Source: Bacteroidaceae bacterium
GTDB taxonomy: Bacteria > Bacteroidota > Bacteroidia > Bacteroidales > Muribaculaceae
Direction: 5' to 3'
NCBI GenBank assembly: GCA_021768245.1
Contig: JAETNO010000002.1
Location: forward strand, 1-64,000
DNA: 64,000 bases
The position numbers and the translations under genes were made by a program. This document shows positions 24,465 through 34,210 of the stretch, piece by piece; positions within the stretch are counted from its first letter, which is position 1, and each line of letters begins with the position of its first letter. Below the pieces are notes generated by a model. It made no database searches, was not told the DNA's origin, and worked only from the letters and a program-made list of their open reading frames with translations.

Positions 24465-25052
24465 TTATAGGTTGAGGAAATTTTTGAGTATCTGTTCGCC
24501 CACGTCACCGCTCTTTTCAGGATGGAACTGGGTCCCGTAGAAATTTTCATATTTAAGGGCGGCACTGAACATCGTATCGCCGTAGCGGGTGGTGGCTATA
24601 GTGTCAGGGCATAGATTGGCGAAGTATGAATGGACATAGTAGACGTAGGAGCCACGGTCTATTCCCTTGAGCAGTTTTGACTCGAGATTGTTGATTCTGT
24701 TCCATCCGACGTGGGGCACCTTAAGGTCTTTCGACTCGTGGAAGCGTCTCACCTGCGCGTCAAAAATCCCGAGACAGTCCACATCGCCTTCCTCCGAATG
24801 ACGGCACATCACCTGCATGCCTACACAGATTCCGAGCACCGGGAGGCGCAGCTCGCGTATCACATCGCAGAGCTTCCTCTCCCTGAGCTTGGCCATGGCT
24901 TCGGCATCGTTGCCGACTCCGGGGAGCAGCACTCGTTGTGCTTTGCGTATTTCGTCAGGGTCGGCGGTCAGTTTCCATTCTGCGCCGAGGCGGTTGAGGG
25001 CATTGCCGACAGAACGGAGATTACCCATTTCATAGTCGATTATCGCTATCAT
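24465..25052 (-). CDS. hisH: HisH, glutamine amidotransferase subunit of imidazole glycerol phosphate synthase
   Basis: A 195-aa class I glutaminase that feeds ammonia to HisF. The nucleophile Cys lies in LGICVGMQ (about residue 77), the His/Glu pair in GTQFHPEKSG (about 177). The start overlaps the end of hisB by 4 nt. HisF, its obligatory partner, is not encoded in this window. Confidence 0.95.
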   Translation of the reverse strand: MIAIIDYEMGNLRSVGNALNRLGAEWKLTADPDEIRKAQRVLLPGVGNDAEAMAKLRERKLCDVIRELRLPVLGICVGMQVMCRHSEEGDVDCLGIFDAQVRRFHESKDLKVPHVGWNRINNLESKLLKGIDRGSYVYYVHSYFANLCPDTIATTRYGDTMFSAALKYENFYGTQFHPEKSGDVGEQILKNFLNL

Positions 25053-26164
25053 AGGATTCCTTTGCTTGACGGGAGTGAATAGCTGAAAATATCGCGTCTT
25101 ATTGCCATGCGGAGAGCGCGGGCAAATGCTTTGAAAACCGCCTCAATCAGATGGTGGTTGTTTTCTCCGCGCGCGCTTATGTGGAGATTGCAACGCATGG
25201 CCACACACATGGATTTAAAGAAGTGGCTGTACATTTCGGTGGGCGTGTCCCCGACATACTCACGCGAGAACTCCACATCCCACATGAAATCGGCACGGCC
25301 TCCGAAATCGATGAGTACCATTGCCTTACATTCATCCATTGGCAGTACGAAACCATAGCGTTCTATACCGCGTTTGGAGCCGAGGGCCATGTCAATTGCG
25401 TGGCCGAGGGCTATGGCTATGTCCTCCATCGTATGGTGTTCGTCTACCTCCAGGTCGCCGTGACATTTGAGTCCGAGGGAGATTCCGGCATGGTGGGGGA
25501 GTTGCCACAGCATGTGGTCAAGGAATTTCAATCCGCTGTCGATTGCTGAGGGTTGATGTCCGTCAAGGTCGATGGAGATGCTGATTTGGGTCTCCGAGGT
25601 GTTGCGCTCGATTGTTGCCGTCCTGTCAGTCGAAAGTATATGGCGCGCAATCTCTTCCCAGCTGTTGCTGACAAGTTCGCATCCTTCCGGTTTGCTGTCG
25701 GAGAAAGACTCATCGTCGGGATTGGCAATCAATATGCCTCTCGCTCCGAGATTTTTTGCGAGCATTATGTCGGTGAGCCTGTCGCCTATAACGAATGAGT
25801 CCTTTAGGCTGTAGTCCCCGTTCATATACCGGGTCAGCATCCCTGTGCGGGGTTTGCGTGTAGGTGCATTGTCTTCAGGAAACGAGCGGTCAATCAGTAT
25901 ATCATCGAAAACCACACCTTCTCCTTCGAGCGTTGACAGCATGCGATTGTGGGCCGGCCAGAATGTATCCTCGGGAAAGGAGTCCGTCCCGAGTCCGTCT
26001 TGGTTTGACACCATGACCAGTTCATATCCGTGGTTCATCAGGGAGCGTAGCCCTGAAATAGCGCCGGGGACGAATTCGAGCTTTTCCAACGAGTCAATCT
26101 GCTCGTCGGCCGGCTCTTTGATAATTGTCCCGTCACGGTCTATAAAAATAGCTTTTTTTGCCAT
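25049..26164 (-). CDS. hisB: bifunctional HisB (histidinol-phosphatase / imidazoleglycerol-phosphate dehydratase)
   Basis: A 371-aa fusion. Residues about 1-165 are a HAD phosphatase with FIDRDGTIIKEP (DxDxT) and FVIGDRLTDIMLA; a Cys-rich zinc loop is not conspicuous. Residues about 180-371 are the dehydratase with metal-binding HHTMEDIAIALG, then HHLIEAVFKAFARAL. It catalyses steps 6 and 8 of histidine synthesis. It lies 10 nt after hisC. Confidence 0.95.
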   Translation of the reverse strand: MAKKAIFIDRDGTIIKEPADEQIDSLEKLEFVPGAISGLRSLMNHGYELVMVSNQDGLGTDSFPEDTFWPAHNRMLSTLEGEGVVFDDILIDRSFPEDNAPTRKPRTGMLTRYMNGDYSLKDSFVIGDRLTDIMLAKNLGARGILIANPDDESFSDSKPEGCELVSNSWEEIARHILSTDRTATIERNTSETQISISIDLDGHQPSAIDSGLKFLDHMLWQLPHHAGISLGLKCHGDLEVDEHHTMEDIAIALGHAIDMALGSKRGIERYGFVLPMDECKAMVLIDFGGRADFMWDVEFSREYVGDTPTEMYSHFFKSMCVAMRCNLHISARGENNHHLIEAVFKAFARALRMAIRRDIFSYSLPSSKGIL

Positions 26165-26174
26165 GTGTAAGTGC

Positions 26175-27206
26175 TTAAAAATTGGACAGGAGATTGACCA
26201 CGCGCGTGTTTTCTTCAGGAGTGCCTACCGTGAAACGGAGACAGCCCTCGCAACCTTTGACTCGGTTGCGGTTGCGCACAATCACTCCGTTTGCAATGAG
26301 GAAATCATACATTTCATCGGGATTGTCGACCTTTGCCAATATGAAATTGGCGTCGGAAGGGTAGACCTCCTTGATTCGTGGCAGGGAGGCGAGACGTCCG
26401 GCAAGTTTCTTCCGTTCGGATATGATTTCTTCGACGTTGGCTCTTATGTCGGTCGATTCTATTCGGCGGAGAAGTTCCTCCTGCGTCGGGCCATTGACGT
26501 TGTAGGGATATTTCACGCGACCGTATAGGTCGGAAATTTCAGGAGATGAGAAGGCCATGCCCATGCGAAGCGAAGCCATGCCCCAGGCTTTTGAAAAGGT
26601 CTGGAGCACTATGAGATTGGGATGGCTGTCAAGCACGGAAAGCAATGAGGGATAGGGCGAAAAGTCTATATAGGCTTCGTCGACCACGACGATTCCGTCA
26701 AATTTTTCGGCAAGTTCTATAATCTCTGACGGTGGAAAGGCATTTCCAGTCGGATTGTTCGGAGAGCAAATCCAAATCAGCTTGCTGTTTTCGTCGGCCG
26801 CGTTAAGTAATGCATTGACCGGAAGGCTGTAGCCATCGCCAAGTCTCACTTCCCGCAATTCGACATCGTTGATTTCCGCGCTGACTGTATAGACCCCATA
26901 GGATGGCGCAATCGCGATGGCATTGTCAATCTCCGGTCGGCAGAATATCCGGTAGGTCAGGTCAATAGCCTCGTCGCTGCCTGAACCTCCGATGAAAATC
27001 TGGTCAGGCCTCACTCCTTTAAGCTTGGCGATAGCATCTTTCAGCCGTTTCTGATGAGGGTCGGGATAGCGGTTAAGGCCTGAGGGATAGGGGCTTTCGT
27101 TTGCGTCGAGCCAAACTGATATATCCCCTCCCTTGAACTCATCGCGTGCGGTGGAGTAGGGGCTAAGTGCCAGGATATTCGGGCGAACGAATTTTAACGG
27201 ATTCAT
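26175..27206 (-). CDS. hisC: HisC, histidinol-phosphate aminotransferase
   Basis: A 343-aa PLP enzyme of fold type I (class II aminotransferase). The visible motifs are WICSPNNPTGN (about 148-158), VVVDEAYIDF (about 172-181) and the Schiff-base Lys in FSKAWGMASLRMG (about 206-218). It forms histidinol phosphate using glutamate. It is 11 nt from hisD. No oddities. Confidence 0.96.
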   Translation of the reverse strand: MNPLKFVRPNILALSPYSTARDEFKGGDISVWLDANESPYPSGLNRYPDPHQKRLKDAIAKLKGVRPDQIFIGGSGSDEAIDLTYRIFCRPEIDNAIAIAPSYGVYTVSAEINDVELREVRLGDGYSLPVNALLNAADENSKLIWICSPNNPTGNAFPPSEIIELAEKFDGIVVVDEAYIDFSPYPSLLSVLDSHPNLIVLQTFSKAWGMASLRMGMAFSSPEISDLYGRVKYPYNVNGPTQEELLRRIESTDIRANVEEIISERKKLAGRLASLPRIKEVYPSDANFILAKVDNPDEMYDFLIANGVIVRNRNRVKGCEGCLRFTVGTPEENTRVVNLLSNF

Positions 27207-27217
27207 GAGAGTGGATT

Positions 27218-28498
27218 TTAGAGATTGTCCTGTGTGCGTATGTCGACAGCCAGTGCATGGGCGTCGAGCCCTTCTGCTTCGGCCATGGTGGTGATGGTCG
27301 GTGCCAGCAGCGCGAGTCCTTCACGGCTCAGTTCCTGATATGTGATTTTACGCATGAAACTGTCGAGGTTTACTCCGCTATAAGCGCGTGCCCATGCCCC
27401 TGTAGGGAGTGTATGGTTGGTGCCCGACGCGTAATCGCCCGCACTTTCAGGCGAAAAATTGCCGATGAACACACTGCCTGCCGCCCTTATCCTGTCTGCA
27501 ATCCGCCATGGTTCGCGCATCGAAATAATCAGGTGCTCGGGAGCATAGGCATTGACAAAGTCAATCATCCTTTGCTCGTCGTCAATCACTATCAGGCGGC
27601 TGTGGGAAAGGGAGGCTTCCACCGATTCCGCGCGCGACAGCTTTGATGAAAGTCTTTCCACCTCGTCGTTGACTTTGCGGGCGATATCCTCGGTTGAACA
27701 GACGAGGATTGCCTGACTGTCAGGCCCGTGTTCGGCTTGTGAAAGTAAATCGGCTGCGATATAGGCCGGCACGGCGCTGTCGTCGGCCATCACGAGCACT
27801 TCGCTCGGTCCGGCCGGCATATCGATTGCCACGCTTAAGCTGAGCTGCTGCTTTGCCTTCGTTACGAAGCGGTTGCCGGGGCCGAAAATTTTATCGACTT
27901 TAGCTATGCTTTCAGTCCCGAGCGCCATGGCGGCTATTGCCTGTGCACCACCTATACGATATATCTTGTCTATTCCACATATCGATGCCGTATAGAGAAT
28001 TTCCGGAGCTATGGGCTTGTTGTGGCTTTGAGGGGTGCAGAGCACAATCTCCCTGCATCCCGCGATTTTTGCGGGACATGCGAGCATGAGCACTGTTGAA
28101 AACAGTGGTGCCTGTCCTCCGGGAATATATAGCCCTACGCGGTCAATGGCCACCGGCCTTTGCACACATCTGACGCCAGGGAGAGTCTGCACATCAACCT
28201 CTGCCGGTCGCTGGGCGGCATGGAATTTTGTGATATTTTCTTTGGCGAGACCGATAGCCGCTTTCACGGCATCACTGACTTTTGAGCAAGCTTCGGCTAT
28301 TTCCGCTTCCGAGACCTCAAAATCGCTTATTTCAGTATGGTCAAATTTGCAGGCCATCGTGCGTAGCGCGGTGTCACCGTTGACACGCACATCTTCAATA
28401 ATGGCTTTTACAGCTTCATCTACAGCCGGGTCATCAGGTATATTCCTGACGGTCAGTTGCTGCCATTGCTCTGACGGAGGATTGATGTAAAATTGCAT
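27218..28498 (-). CDS. hisD: HisD, histidinol dehydrogenase
   Basis: A 426-aa zinc- and NAD-dependent enzyme for the last two steps, oxidising histidinol to histidine. The signature IDMPAGPSEVLVMADDSA (about 225-240) and the catalytic/zinc residues in SQAEHGPDSQAILV and ASGTNHTLPTGAWARAYSG are clear. It starts 17 nt after hisG. Confidence 0.96.
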   Translation of the reverse strand: MQFYINPPSEQWQQLTVRNIPDDPAVDEAVKAIIEDVRVNGDTALRTMACKFDHTEISDFEVSEAEIAEACSKVSDAVKAAIGLAKENITKFHAAQRPAEVDVQTLPGVRCVQRPVAIDRVGLYIPGGQAPLFSTVLMLACPAKIAGCREIVLCTPQSHNKPIAPEILYTASICGIDKIYRIGGAQAIAAMALGTESIAKVDKIFGPGNRFVTKAKQQLSLSVAIDMPAGPSEVLVMADDSAVPAYIAADLLSQAEHGPDSQAILVCSTEDIARKVNDEVERLSSKLSRAESVEASLSHSRLIVIDDEQRMIDFVNAYAPEHLIISMREPWRIADRIRAAGSVFIGNFSPESAGDYASGTNHTLPTGAWARAYSGVNLDSFMRKITYQELSREGLALLAPTITTMAEAEGLDAHALAVDIRTQDNL

Positions 28499-28515
28499 TA
28501 TTATGACAGCTATTG

Positions 28516-29367
28516 TTATTTCACTATGTTTTCAAGTACGAGCACGAGGATATCCTCGGCACCTATTGCCTTGAGCCGTGATATTCTTTCCCACAATTGG
28601 GATTCGGGGATTACGGCATGGATTGAAAGCCAGTCGGGGTCGGCGAGATGGAGCACAGTCGGGCTCTTCATTGAAGGGAGTATGGTCAGTGCTTTGTCGA
28701 GCGAGGATTTGGGCAGATTGAGGAGCACATATTTCATCCCTCGGCTCTCGATGATTGAGCGGAAGCGGAAACAAAGGTTGTCAAGTTCCTCTCTCTTTTC
28801 TTCGGAAAGTTCCGGGGTCGCAATCAACACGGCCTGTGATTCGAGAACTGACTCTACCTCTACGAGACCGTTCTGGACCAATGTCCCTCCCGATGATACG
28901 ATATCGAATATTGCATCGGCCATACCGATTGCAGGCGCGATTTCGACCGAACCCGTGATAGTGTGGATTTTAGCTTTTATCCCGTTTTTGTCAAGGAAGC
29001 GTGAAAGGATTGCAGGATATGAGGTGGCTATCCGTTTCCCATTGAACCATTCAAGTCCTTTATAGTCAGCTTCACGCGGTACTGCGAGGCTTATGCGGCA
29101 TCCTCCGAATCCGAGGTCCATTACCCGCTCCACGTTAGCGTTTTTTTCCTCCACTTCATTGAGGCCGACGATTCCGATATCAGCCGTGCCCATGGCAACT
29201 GCCTGGGGTATATCATCGTCACGGAGAAGCAGGAGGTCTACATCGGCACCTTTTGCATGGGCTATCAGAGAGCGGCTGCCCACCGAAGCGGAGATTCCTG
29301 CGTCGGCGAGCAGTGACATTGTCTTTTCATTGAGCCTGCCTTTAGCCTGGATGGCAATTCGTAGCAT
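28516..29367 (-). CDS. hisG: HisG, ATP phosphoribosyltransferase (long form)
   Basis: A 283-aa long-form HisG, which carries a C-terminal ACT-like regulatory domain and does not need HisZ. It catalyses the first, feedback-controlled step. Visible: AIQAKGRLNEKTMSLLADAG at the N-terminus, MGTADIGIVGLN (about 58-69), and the PRPP-binding EIAPAIGMADAIFDIVSSGG. It is the first gene of the operon; a TAACTTTG box lies 30 nt upstream. Confidence 0.96.
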   Translation of the reverse strand: MLRIAIQAKGRLNEKTMSLLADAGISASVGSRSLIAHAKGADVDLLLLRDDDIPQAVAMGTADIGIVGLNEVEEKNANVERVMDLGFGGCRISLAVPREADYKGLEWFNGKRIATSYPAILSRFLDKNGIKAKIHTITGSVEIAPAIGMADAIFDIVSSGGTLVQNGLVEVESVLESQAVLIATPELSEEKREELDNLCFRFRSIIESRGMKYVLLNLPKSSLDKALTILPSMKSPTVLHLADPDWLSIHAVIPESQLWERISRLKAIGAEDILVLVLENIVK

Positions 29368-29396
29368 ATATGGGTGTATTTGTGTGAAAATTTTCG

Positions 29397-29404
29397 CAAA
29401 GTTA
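29397..29404 (-). promoter_or_regulatory. -7 box of the his operon
   Basis: The minus strand reads TAACTTTG, with TTTG 22 bp further upstream (29427-29430), so close to the Bacteroidetes consensus spacing. No His-rich leader peptide is visible in the 29-nt leader. Confidence 0.6.
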
Positions 29405-29452
29405 CTCTTTTTATTTCAAATTTCCACAAATGCCCCATTTTAAATGGCAATT

Positions 29453-30343
29453 TTATCGGGGGAGGAGGTTGAAGTAAGATGAGAGGGCGCGGATTGTGGC
29501 GTCGTTGCCTCCGTTGTCCACATTGTGGCCGGCAAGACCTTCGGAATGGGGCACTATGCCTGAGATGTAGTCTTCGCCCGAAGGGTTCTTGGTCGGGATT
29601 TTCTTGACTTTGACTCCGGAGGTAATCTCCATCGCCTTGAACCATAGGTCGTCGGCGGTAGGAGCGAGCGACATGAATTTTTCACGGTCAAGAATCTCAT
29701 CGGTGAAGATATGCGGTGGATACAGTATGCCTCCGACTCCTGTAGCGAAATTCATCGGTGATTCATGCTCTGTCTTTCCGGGAGTCCATCGCTTGTATGG
29801 TGCGATCTCACCATTGCTGCCGAATGTAATCTCGGTCATTCTCAAGCACCATACGGTTTTAGGTTCCATGATATGCGCACGTATGAGACGGTCAACGAGC
29901 TCGAAGTCATAAATCATGTCGTCGTCAATTGTTATTATGGCTGCATCCGGAAATTCCTCAAGTGAAGGAATCAGTTTGGTGTATGAGCGGATATCCTTGC
30001 AGAAGCGGATTTCGAGCCCTCTCTTTTGAAGTAGCCCGAGGGTTGCCGGAAGTCTTTTGTCCTTGAATTCCTCGCCAAGCCAAAGCACGATGCGATTGGG
30101 TTTCAGTGATTGGCGCATCATCGAAGCGATGGCGAGATAGACGGTCTCGACACGTTTCCCGTACGATGTCAGCGATACGACGATTTCATTGTCGCAATAG
30201 CGTTCGTCGGAGATACCGGGTTCTGTATTGTTCAGTGTCTCCTGCTCGATGATACTTTTCCATCGGTCAAATTCGAGTTGTTTGCGGAGTTTGCCTATGT
30301 TGAAAAAGTTTTTTGTATCGCGGATCACGTGTCGTAGTGCCAT
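29453..30343 (-). CDS. glycosyltransferase (GT-A-like), LPS cluster
   Basis: A 296-aa cytoplasmic glycosyltransferase-like protein. The order EIVVSLTSYGKR, then IVLWLGEEF, then AIITIDDDMIYD (DDD metal motif, about residue 139) fits a GT-A fold. The tail PTADDLWFKAME is as in related enzymes. It closes the leftward LPS cluster, 48 nt after the first phosphotransferase gene. Donor and acceptor unknown. Confidence 0.75.
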   Translation of the reverse strand: MALRHVIRDTKNFFNIGKLRKQLEFDRWKSIIEQETLNNTEPGISDERYCDNEIVVSLTSYGKRVETVYLAIASMMRQSLKPNRIVLWLGEEFKDKRLPATLGLLQKRGLEIRFCKDIRSYTKLIPSLEEFPDAAIITIDDDMIYDFELVDRLIRAHIMEPKTVWCLRMTEITFGSNGEIAPYKRWTPGKTEHESPMNFATGVGGILYPPHIFTDEILDREKFMSLAPTADDLWFKAMEITSGVKVKKIPTKNPSGEDYISGIVPHSEGLAGHNVDNGGNDATIRALSSYFNLLPR

Positions 30344-30391
30344 ATTTAAATCAATGTTGCGGATTAAACGGTTTGAATATAGGTCGCTGTC

Positions 30392-32353
30392 TTACCTTAC
30401 GGCCACGCTGTCGGCCTCCATGCGCTGCATATAGCTTTGGATTAATGCGTTCATGTGATTTGCCATCTCGCGTTCCTTGGCTTTCGGCAATTTGCCGAGA
30501 AGATTCTCTTTTAGAAGCGGGTCACTGCGGTAGTTGAAGATTCCTGTGACATTTGTGCCGTCGGAGTGCATCACATAGTCTCCTTTTAGATACTGGGGCT
30601 CCAGGTCCCAGTTGAAGGCCCATGTCTCTTCTGCGGGAACTGAGAACATATCCTTTCCGAAGGCTATGTAGGGACGGTCATAGCCGATATAGTTAAGCAT
30701 GGTCGGCATTATGTCGATTTGCTGCATTATTCCCGGCTGGCGTCCTCTCGGGAGTTCGCCCGATGGGTCAAATATTATGATGGGCACACGGAATGACCCG
30801 ACTTCGGTTTTGTAGACGTCATGCGTACGTTTGCTGCTTGCATGGTCTGCCGTGATGATAAAGATTGTGTTGGCATACCAAGGTTGCTTTTTCGCCTCTT
30901 CGAAGAATCGTTTGATGGAATAATCGGTATAACGTATGCATTTATGAAGCTGATGGAGGCCTTCATCCACGAAAATGTCTTTGTATTTATCAGGCACATT
31001 AAATGGGTGATGCGACGACAGTGTGAATACGCTCGCCATGAAAGGCTGGGGCATTTCTCCGAGTTTAGCGCAGAAAAATTGTAGGAACGGTTCGTCCCAT
31101 ATTCCCCATTTGCCGTCAAATTCATCCTTGCCGCCGAAACGGGGGTCGGCTAAGAATTCATTCTTCCCGTAATACTCTTCGACTCCTGCCTGCTTTACGA
31201 AAGCGTTGAATCCGAGCGATTCATTGTCTGCGCCATGGAAGAAAGAAGTCCTGTAGCCTATCTTGCGGAGTTCGCCCGGGAGGGATGAGATGCGGTTGGT
31301 GGAGTGGGGCATCAATACGAAGGGCCGGTCCATCCTCGGAATTGAGGCAAGGATTGCAGGAGGGGCGTCGATGCTGAAACCGGTGTTTGAAAACGTCTGG
31401 TCATAATATAGGCTCTGTGTCAGCAGGGAGTCCGTGAACGGTGTATATCCTTTATACGTACCATTGTCAAGCTCCTTGTTGAGTCCTCCGATAAATTCCT
31501 GAGCGAAACTTTCCACTATGAAAATCACTATATTCTTCTTCCTTTTGACCAGGGAATCGGAAGGTGTGTGGAGTGGAGTGTAGATTGCGTCAAGTTCCCT
31601 CGGGTCTTTGAAAAATATCGGTGTGGGGCGCGGTGTATTCGAAATGGTGCGCAGCATACTGAACGGTGTGTTGAGCACTATGCCGGTCTGCATGGGGTCA
31701 TCGACGTACTTATTGGCATAGTTCGCGGAAATCGGGCGTGTAGCAGAGAAGAAAGTGTTGCCTCGCATACCGCATACCGCTATCGGTGCGATGATTATGA
31801 GTGATATAATCTGTGTCAGATAGTAGCGTTTACGCGGCTTTGTCGGAGTCATGGGATAGCGGTAGCATTTCCACATGAAGACAACGAGGAGCACGACAAG
31901 CAAAACCAAATACCAGTGACTGAGGATTTCTCCACCCACGATGCCTCCAAGGTTGCTGTCACCCTTGAATTCCTCGAAAATTGCCATGGTTGTGCGCCGC
32001 TTGCGGAATTCGAAAAAGACTGAATCTCCGAGATTCATTAATATACAGATGGTGTTGACCGCTATGTATATGAGTTTTGTCGTCATGTGGAACCATCTCT
32101 TTTCCTTGAAATGCAGGGGGAAAAGATAGAGCAATATGACAATGGCGTTGGTATAGAAAATCGCGGAGGTGTCGAATCTCCAACCACCGAGGCTTATGTG
32201 CCGGAACGAGCTCCAGGTGATGCTGTCACCGAAAATTCCCCAGTTCTCAAAGAGGAAAGCGAGTCGGCATGCTTCATAGCATATATAGACCCAGAGCAGA
32301 TTCAGAATCATGCCCACGGGATTTGATTGATACCATTTGGTTGATTTTATCAT
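30392..32353 (-). CDS. LtaS-like sulfatase-fold phosphotransferase, copy A
   Basis: A 653-aa inner-membrane protein: about five helices in the first ~210 residues, then a periplasmic alkaline-phosphatase-like domain. NIVIFIVESFAQEF opens the domain. The usual nucleophile position reads NTGFSIDAPPA, with Ser where most LtaS-like enzymes have Thr. IITADHASSKRTHD carries the metal-binding Asp-His. It probably transfers phosphoglycerol or phosphoethanolamine onto LPS or another glycan. It lies 6 nt after copy B. Confidence 0.85.
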   Translation of the reverse strand: MIKSTKWYQSNPVGMILNLLWVYICYEACRLAFLFENWGIFGDSITWSSFRHISLGGWRFDTSAIFYTNAIVILLYLFPLHFKEKRWFHMTTKLIYIAVNTICILMNLGDSVFFEFRKRRTTMAIFEEFKGDSNLGGIVGGEILSHWYLVLLVVLLVVFMWKCYRYPMTPTKPRKRYYLTQIISLIIIAPIAVCGMRGNTFFSATRPISANYANKYVDDPMQTGIVLNTPFSMLRTISNTPRPTPIFFKDPRELDAIYTPLHTPSDSLVKRKKNIVIFIVESFAQEFIGGLNKELDNGTYKGYTPFTDSLLTQSLYYDQTFSNTGFSIDAPPAILASIPRMDRPFVLMPHSTNRISSLPGELRKIGYRTSFFHGADNESLGFNAFVKQAGVEEYYGKNEFLADPRFGGKDEFDGKWGIWDEPFLQFFCAKLGEMPQPFMASVFTLSSHHPFNVPDKYKDIFVDEGLHQLHKCIRYTDYSIKRFFEEAKKQPWYANTIFIITADHASSKRTHDVYKTEVGSFRVPIIIFDPSGELPRGRQPGIMQQIDIMPTMLNYIGYDRPYIAFGKDMFSVPAEETWAFNWDLEPQYLKGDYVMHSDGTNVTGIFNYRSDPLLKENLLGKLPKAKEREMANHMNALIQSYMQRMEADSVAVR

Positions 32354-32359
32354 AATCGC

Positions 32360-34198
32360 TTATACCTTGCTTAGATATTCATATAGTTTTTGGAGTATGG
32401 CCCGTCCGTGGCGCTCACGCTTTTCATCCGGGCCTTCGATTGCCTCTCCTGAAACGTTGTCGACAACGGTGACGCCTCTTTCGTCGGTCAGCATGAAGCC
32501 GTTGTTGAATGTATGGAAAGAGAATTTTTCCTTGTAGGAATCCGCGAGCACGTCGCGGCTGAATGTGAAGTCGTCATGGGGGAGGCCCAGTTGTCCGAGC
32601 AGTGTCGCCGCGAGGTCTGTCTGGCTCATCAGCTCTTCGACCTTTACTTGATGATTTACAGCCCCCCCTATGAATATCAATGGAATATGGGCATATTCGC
32701 TACGCGACGCCGGATTGTTGGTCGCATTGAATCCATGGTCGGCGATGCATATGACAAGCGTGTCGTCCCATGCCGGAGTCTTTTTGAGCTTGTCGATGAA
32801 TTCTCCGAAGCAATAGTCGGTATATGCGAAGGAATTTGCTACCTCATCGTCGGCTATTCGATTGTAGGGCACTTTAAATGGTTCGTGGGAGCTTAGTGTC
32901 TGGAAAGTCGTGAACCATCTCTCTCCGGCTTCTGTCTTTTTGACTATATCATCGAGTATGAAATCGAACACATATCCGTCCTGGATTCCCCATTTGCATT
33001 TTGGCGCTGAGGCAGGGAAATCTTTCTGACTGACAAGCCTGTCATGGCCTGATGCAAGATAGTAGTCGGACTTATGCATTATCGTAAGGTCTCCGCCATG
33101 GACTGCCGTTGTCGTGTAGCCTTCATCTTTCAGCCGGCGTGGGAGAGCGGGGAGCTTCGGCAGTTTGCGGGTGTAGCGTATCACGCTTGTTGTGGGCTGT
33201 CCGGGCACTCCGCTGAGTATCGCCACGAGTCCGCGGTCAGTGCGGAAGCTTGAGGCTGTGCAGCGGGTAAAGAAAATTCCCTCTTTGGCGATGCGGTCTA
33301 CGTTGACTGCCACATCCGCTTTTCCGCCAAGCGACGGCACGAATTCCGCCCCGAGACTTTCCCATATGATTAGCAGGATATTGGGCCGTTTGGTTTTCAA
33401 TAGCTGCTTTTGTGGAGCCCCTGAGGTAGGAAAAAGATGGTTGATAATTTCATCACACTCTTTCGCGTCATAAAATCGGAACTTGCCTTTGAAATCATCT
33501 TTTGTGCTGAGGGAATAAATTAGGTTGTAGGCTGGATTGAGCGCCCAATGGTTGAAGAATGAATTCTTGCTGTAATAGACCACGCTCGGATTGTTGGGCC
33601 TTATTTTCAATCCACGGATAATGACGAATAATATCCCTGTTCCGACAGCAAGCATAAACACCACGCATGGATATTCCCACCATTCAGAAAGGCGGGATTG
33701 TTGCAGGGACGCATATTTGAGTGTGATAAATTCGGCCCCGAGTAAGAATAGCGCGGCACAGAGGACTACGAGTGTCATTGCACATACTATATATGTGGTC
33801 GATACGCTCGCAAAGGTTCCTTTGAGTGAGCGCAGATAGACAAATGCAGAAGAATCAAGTTTATAGCCCCAGAATTTATACAACAATGTATCGGAAACGC
33901 ATATCAATGCTACCGCTAAGGATATGATTGCATTATATATCGACAGTACCGTGCCGGCGTTAATGAAGGGAATCAGGGTAGATAGGGCTGAGACAATGAG
34001 CGGGATGGCCGTCATGTAGGATGCAATTATGAAATCAGACCTTATCCCATGGGTATATATGTCGGCTATGTCATGCAATGTCAATCTCTGCCGGCTTGCT
34101 TTCCGGTTGTAAAGGCCGAAAAACACTTTCTGCACGATGCAGAAAAACAACGTGCAGTACATGAAATAAACGACTGAATATAAAATGAATGTAATCAT
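32360..34198 (-). CDS. LtaS-like sulfatase-fold phosphotransferase, copy B
   Basis: A 612-aa paralogue of copy A. About five N-terminal helices, then a domain opening NILLIIWESLGAEF, a nucleophile-region SSFRTDRGLVAILSGVPG with Thr, and VICIADHGFNATNN with the metal ligands. It lies 12 nt after the GT9 gene and 6 nt before copy A, so the two probably act on the same surface polymer, perhaps on different positions. Confidence 0.86.
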   Translation of the reverse strand: MITFILYSVVYFMYCTLFFCIVQKVFFGLYNRKASRQRLTLHDIADIYTHGIRSDFIIASYMTAIPLIVSALSTLIPFINAGTVLSIYNAIISLAVALICVSDTLLYKFWGYKLDSSAFVYLRSLKGTFASVSTTYIVCAMTLVVLCAALFLLGAEFITLKYASLQQSRLSEWWEYPCVVFMLAVGTGILFVIIRGLKIRPNNPSVVYYSKNSFFNHWALNPAYNLIYSLSTKDDFKGKFRFYDAKECDEIINHLFPTSGAPQKQLLKTKRPNILLIIWESLGAEFVPSLGGKADVAVNVDRIAKEGIFFTRCTASSFRTDRGLVAILSGVPGQPTTSVIRYTRKLPKLPALPRRLKDEGYTTTAVHGGDLTIMHKSDYYLASGHDRLVSQKDFPASAPKCKWGIQDGYVFDFILDDIVKKTEAGERWFTTFQTLSSHEPFKVPYNRIADDEVANSFAYTDYCFGEFIDKLKKTPAWDDTLVICIADHGFNATNNPASRSEYAHIPLIFIGGAVNHQVKVEELMSQTDLAATLLGQLGLPHDDFTFSRDVLADSYKEKFSFHTFNNGFMLTDERGVTVVDNVSGEAIEGPDEKRERHGRAILQKLYEYLSKV

Positions 34199-34210
34199 CC
34201 GTAGTCTTGT

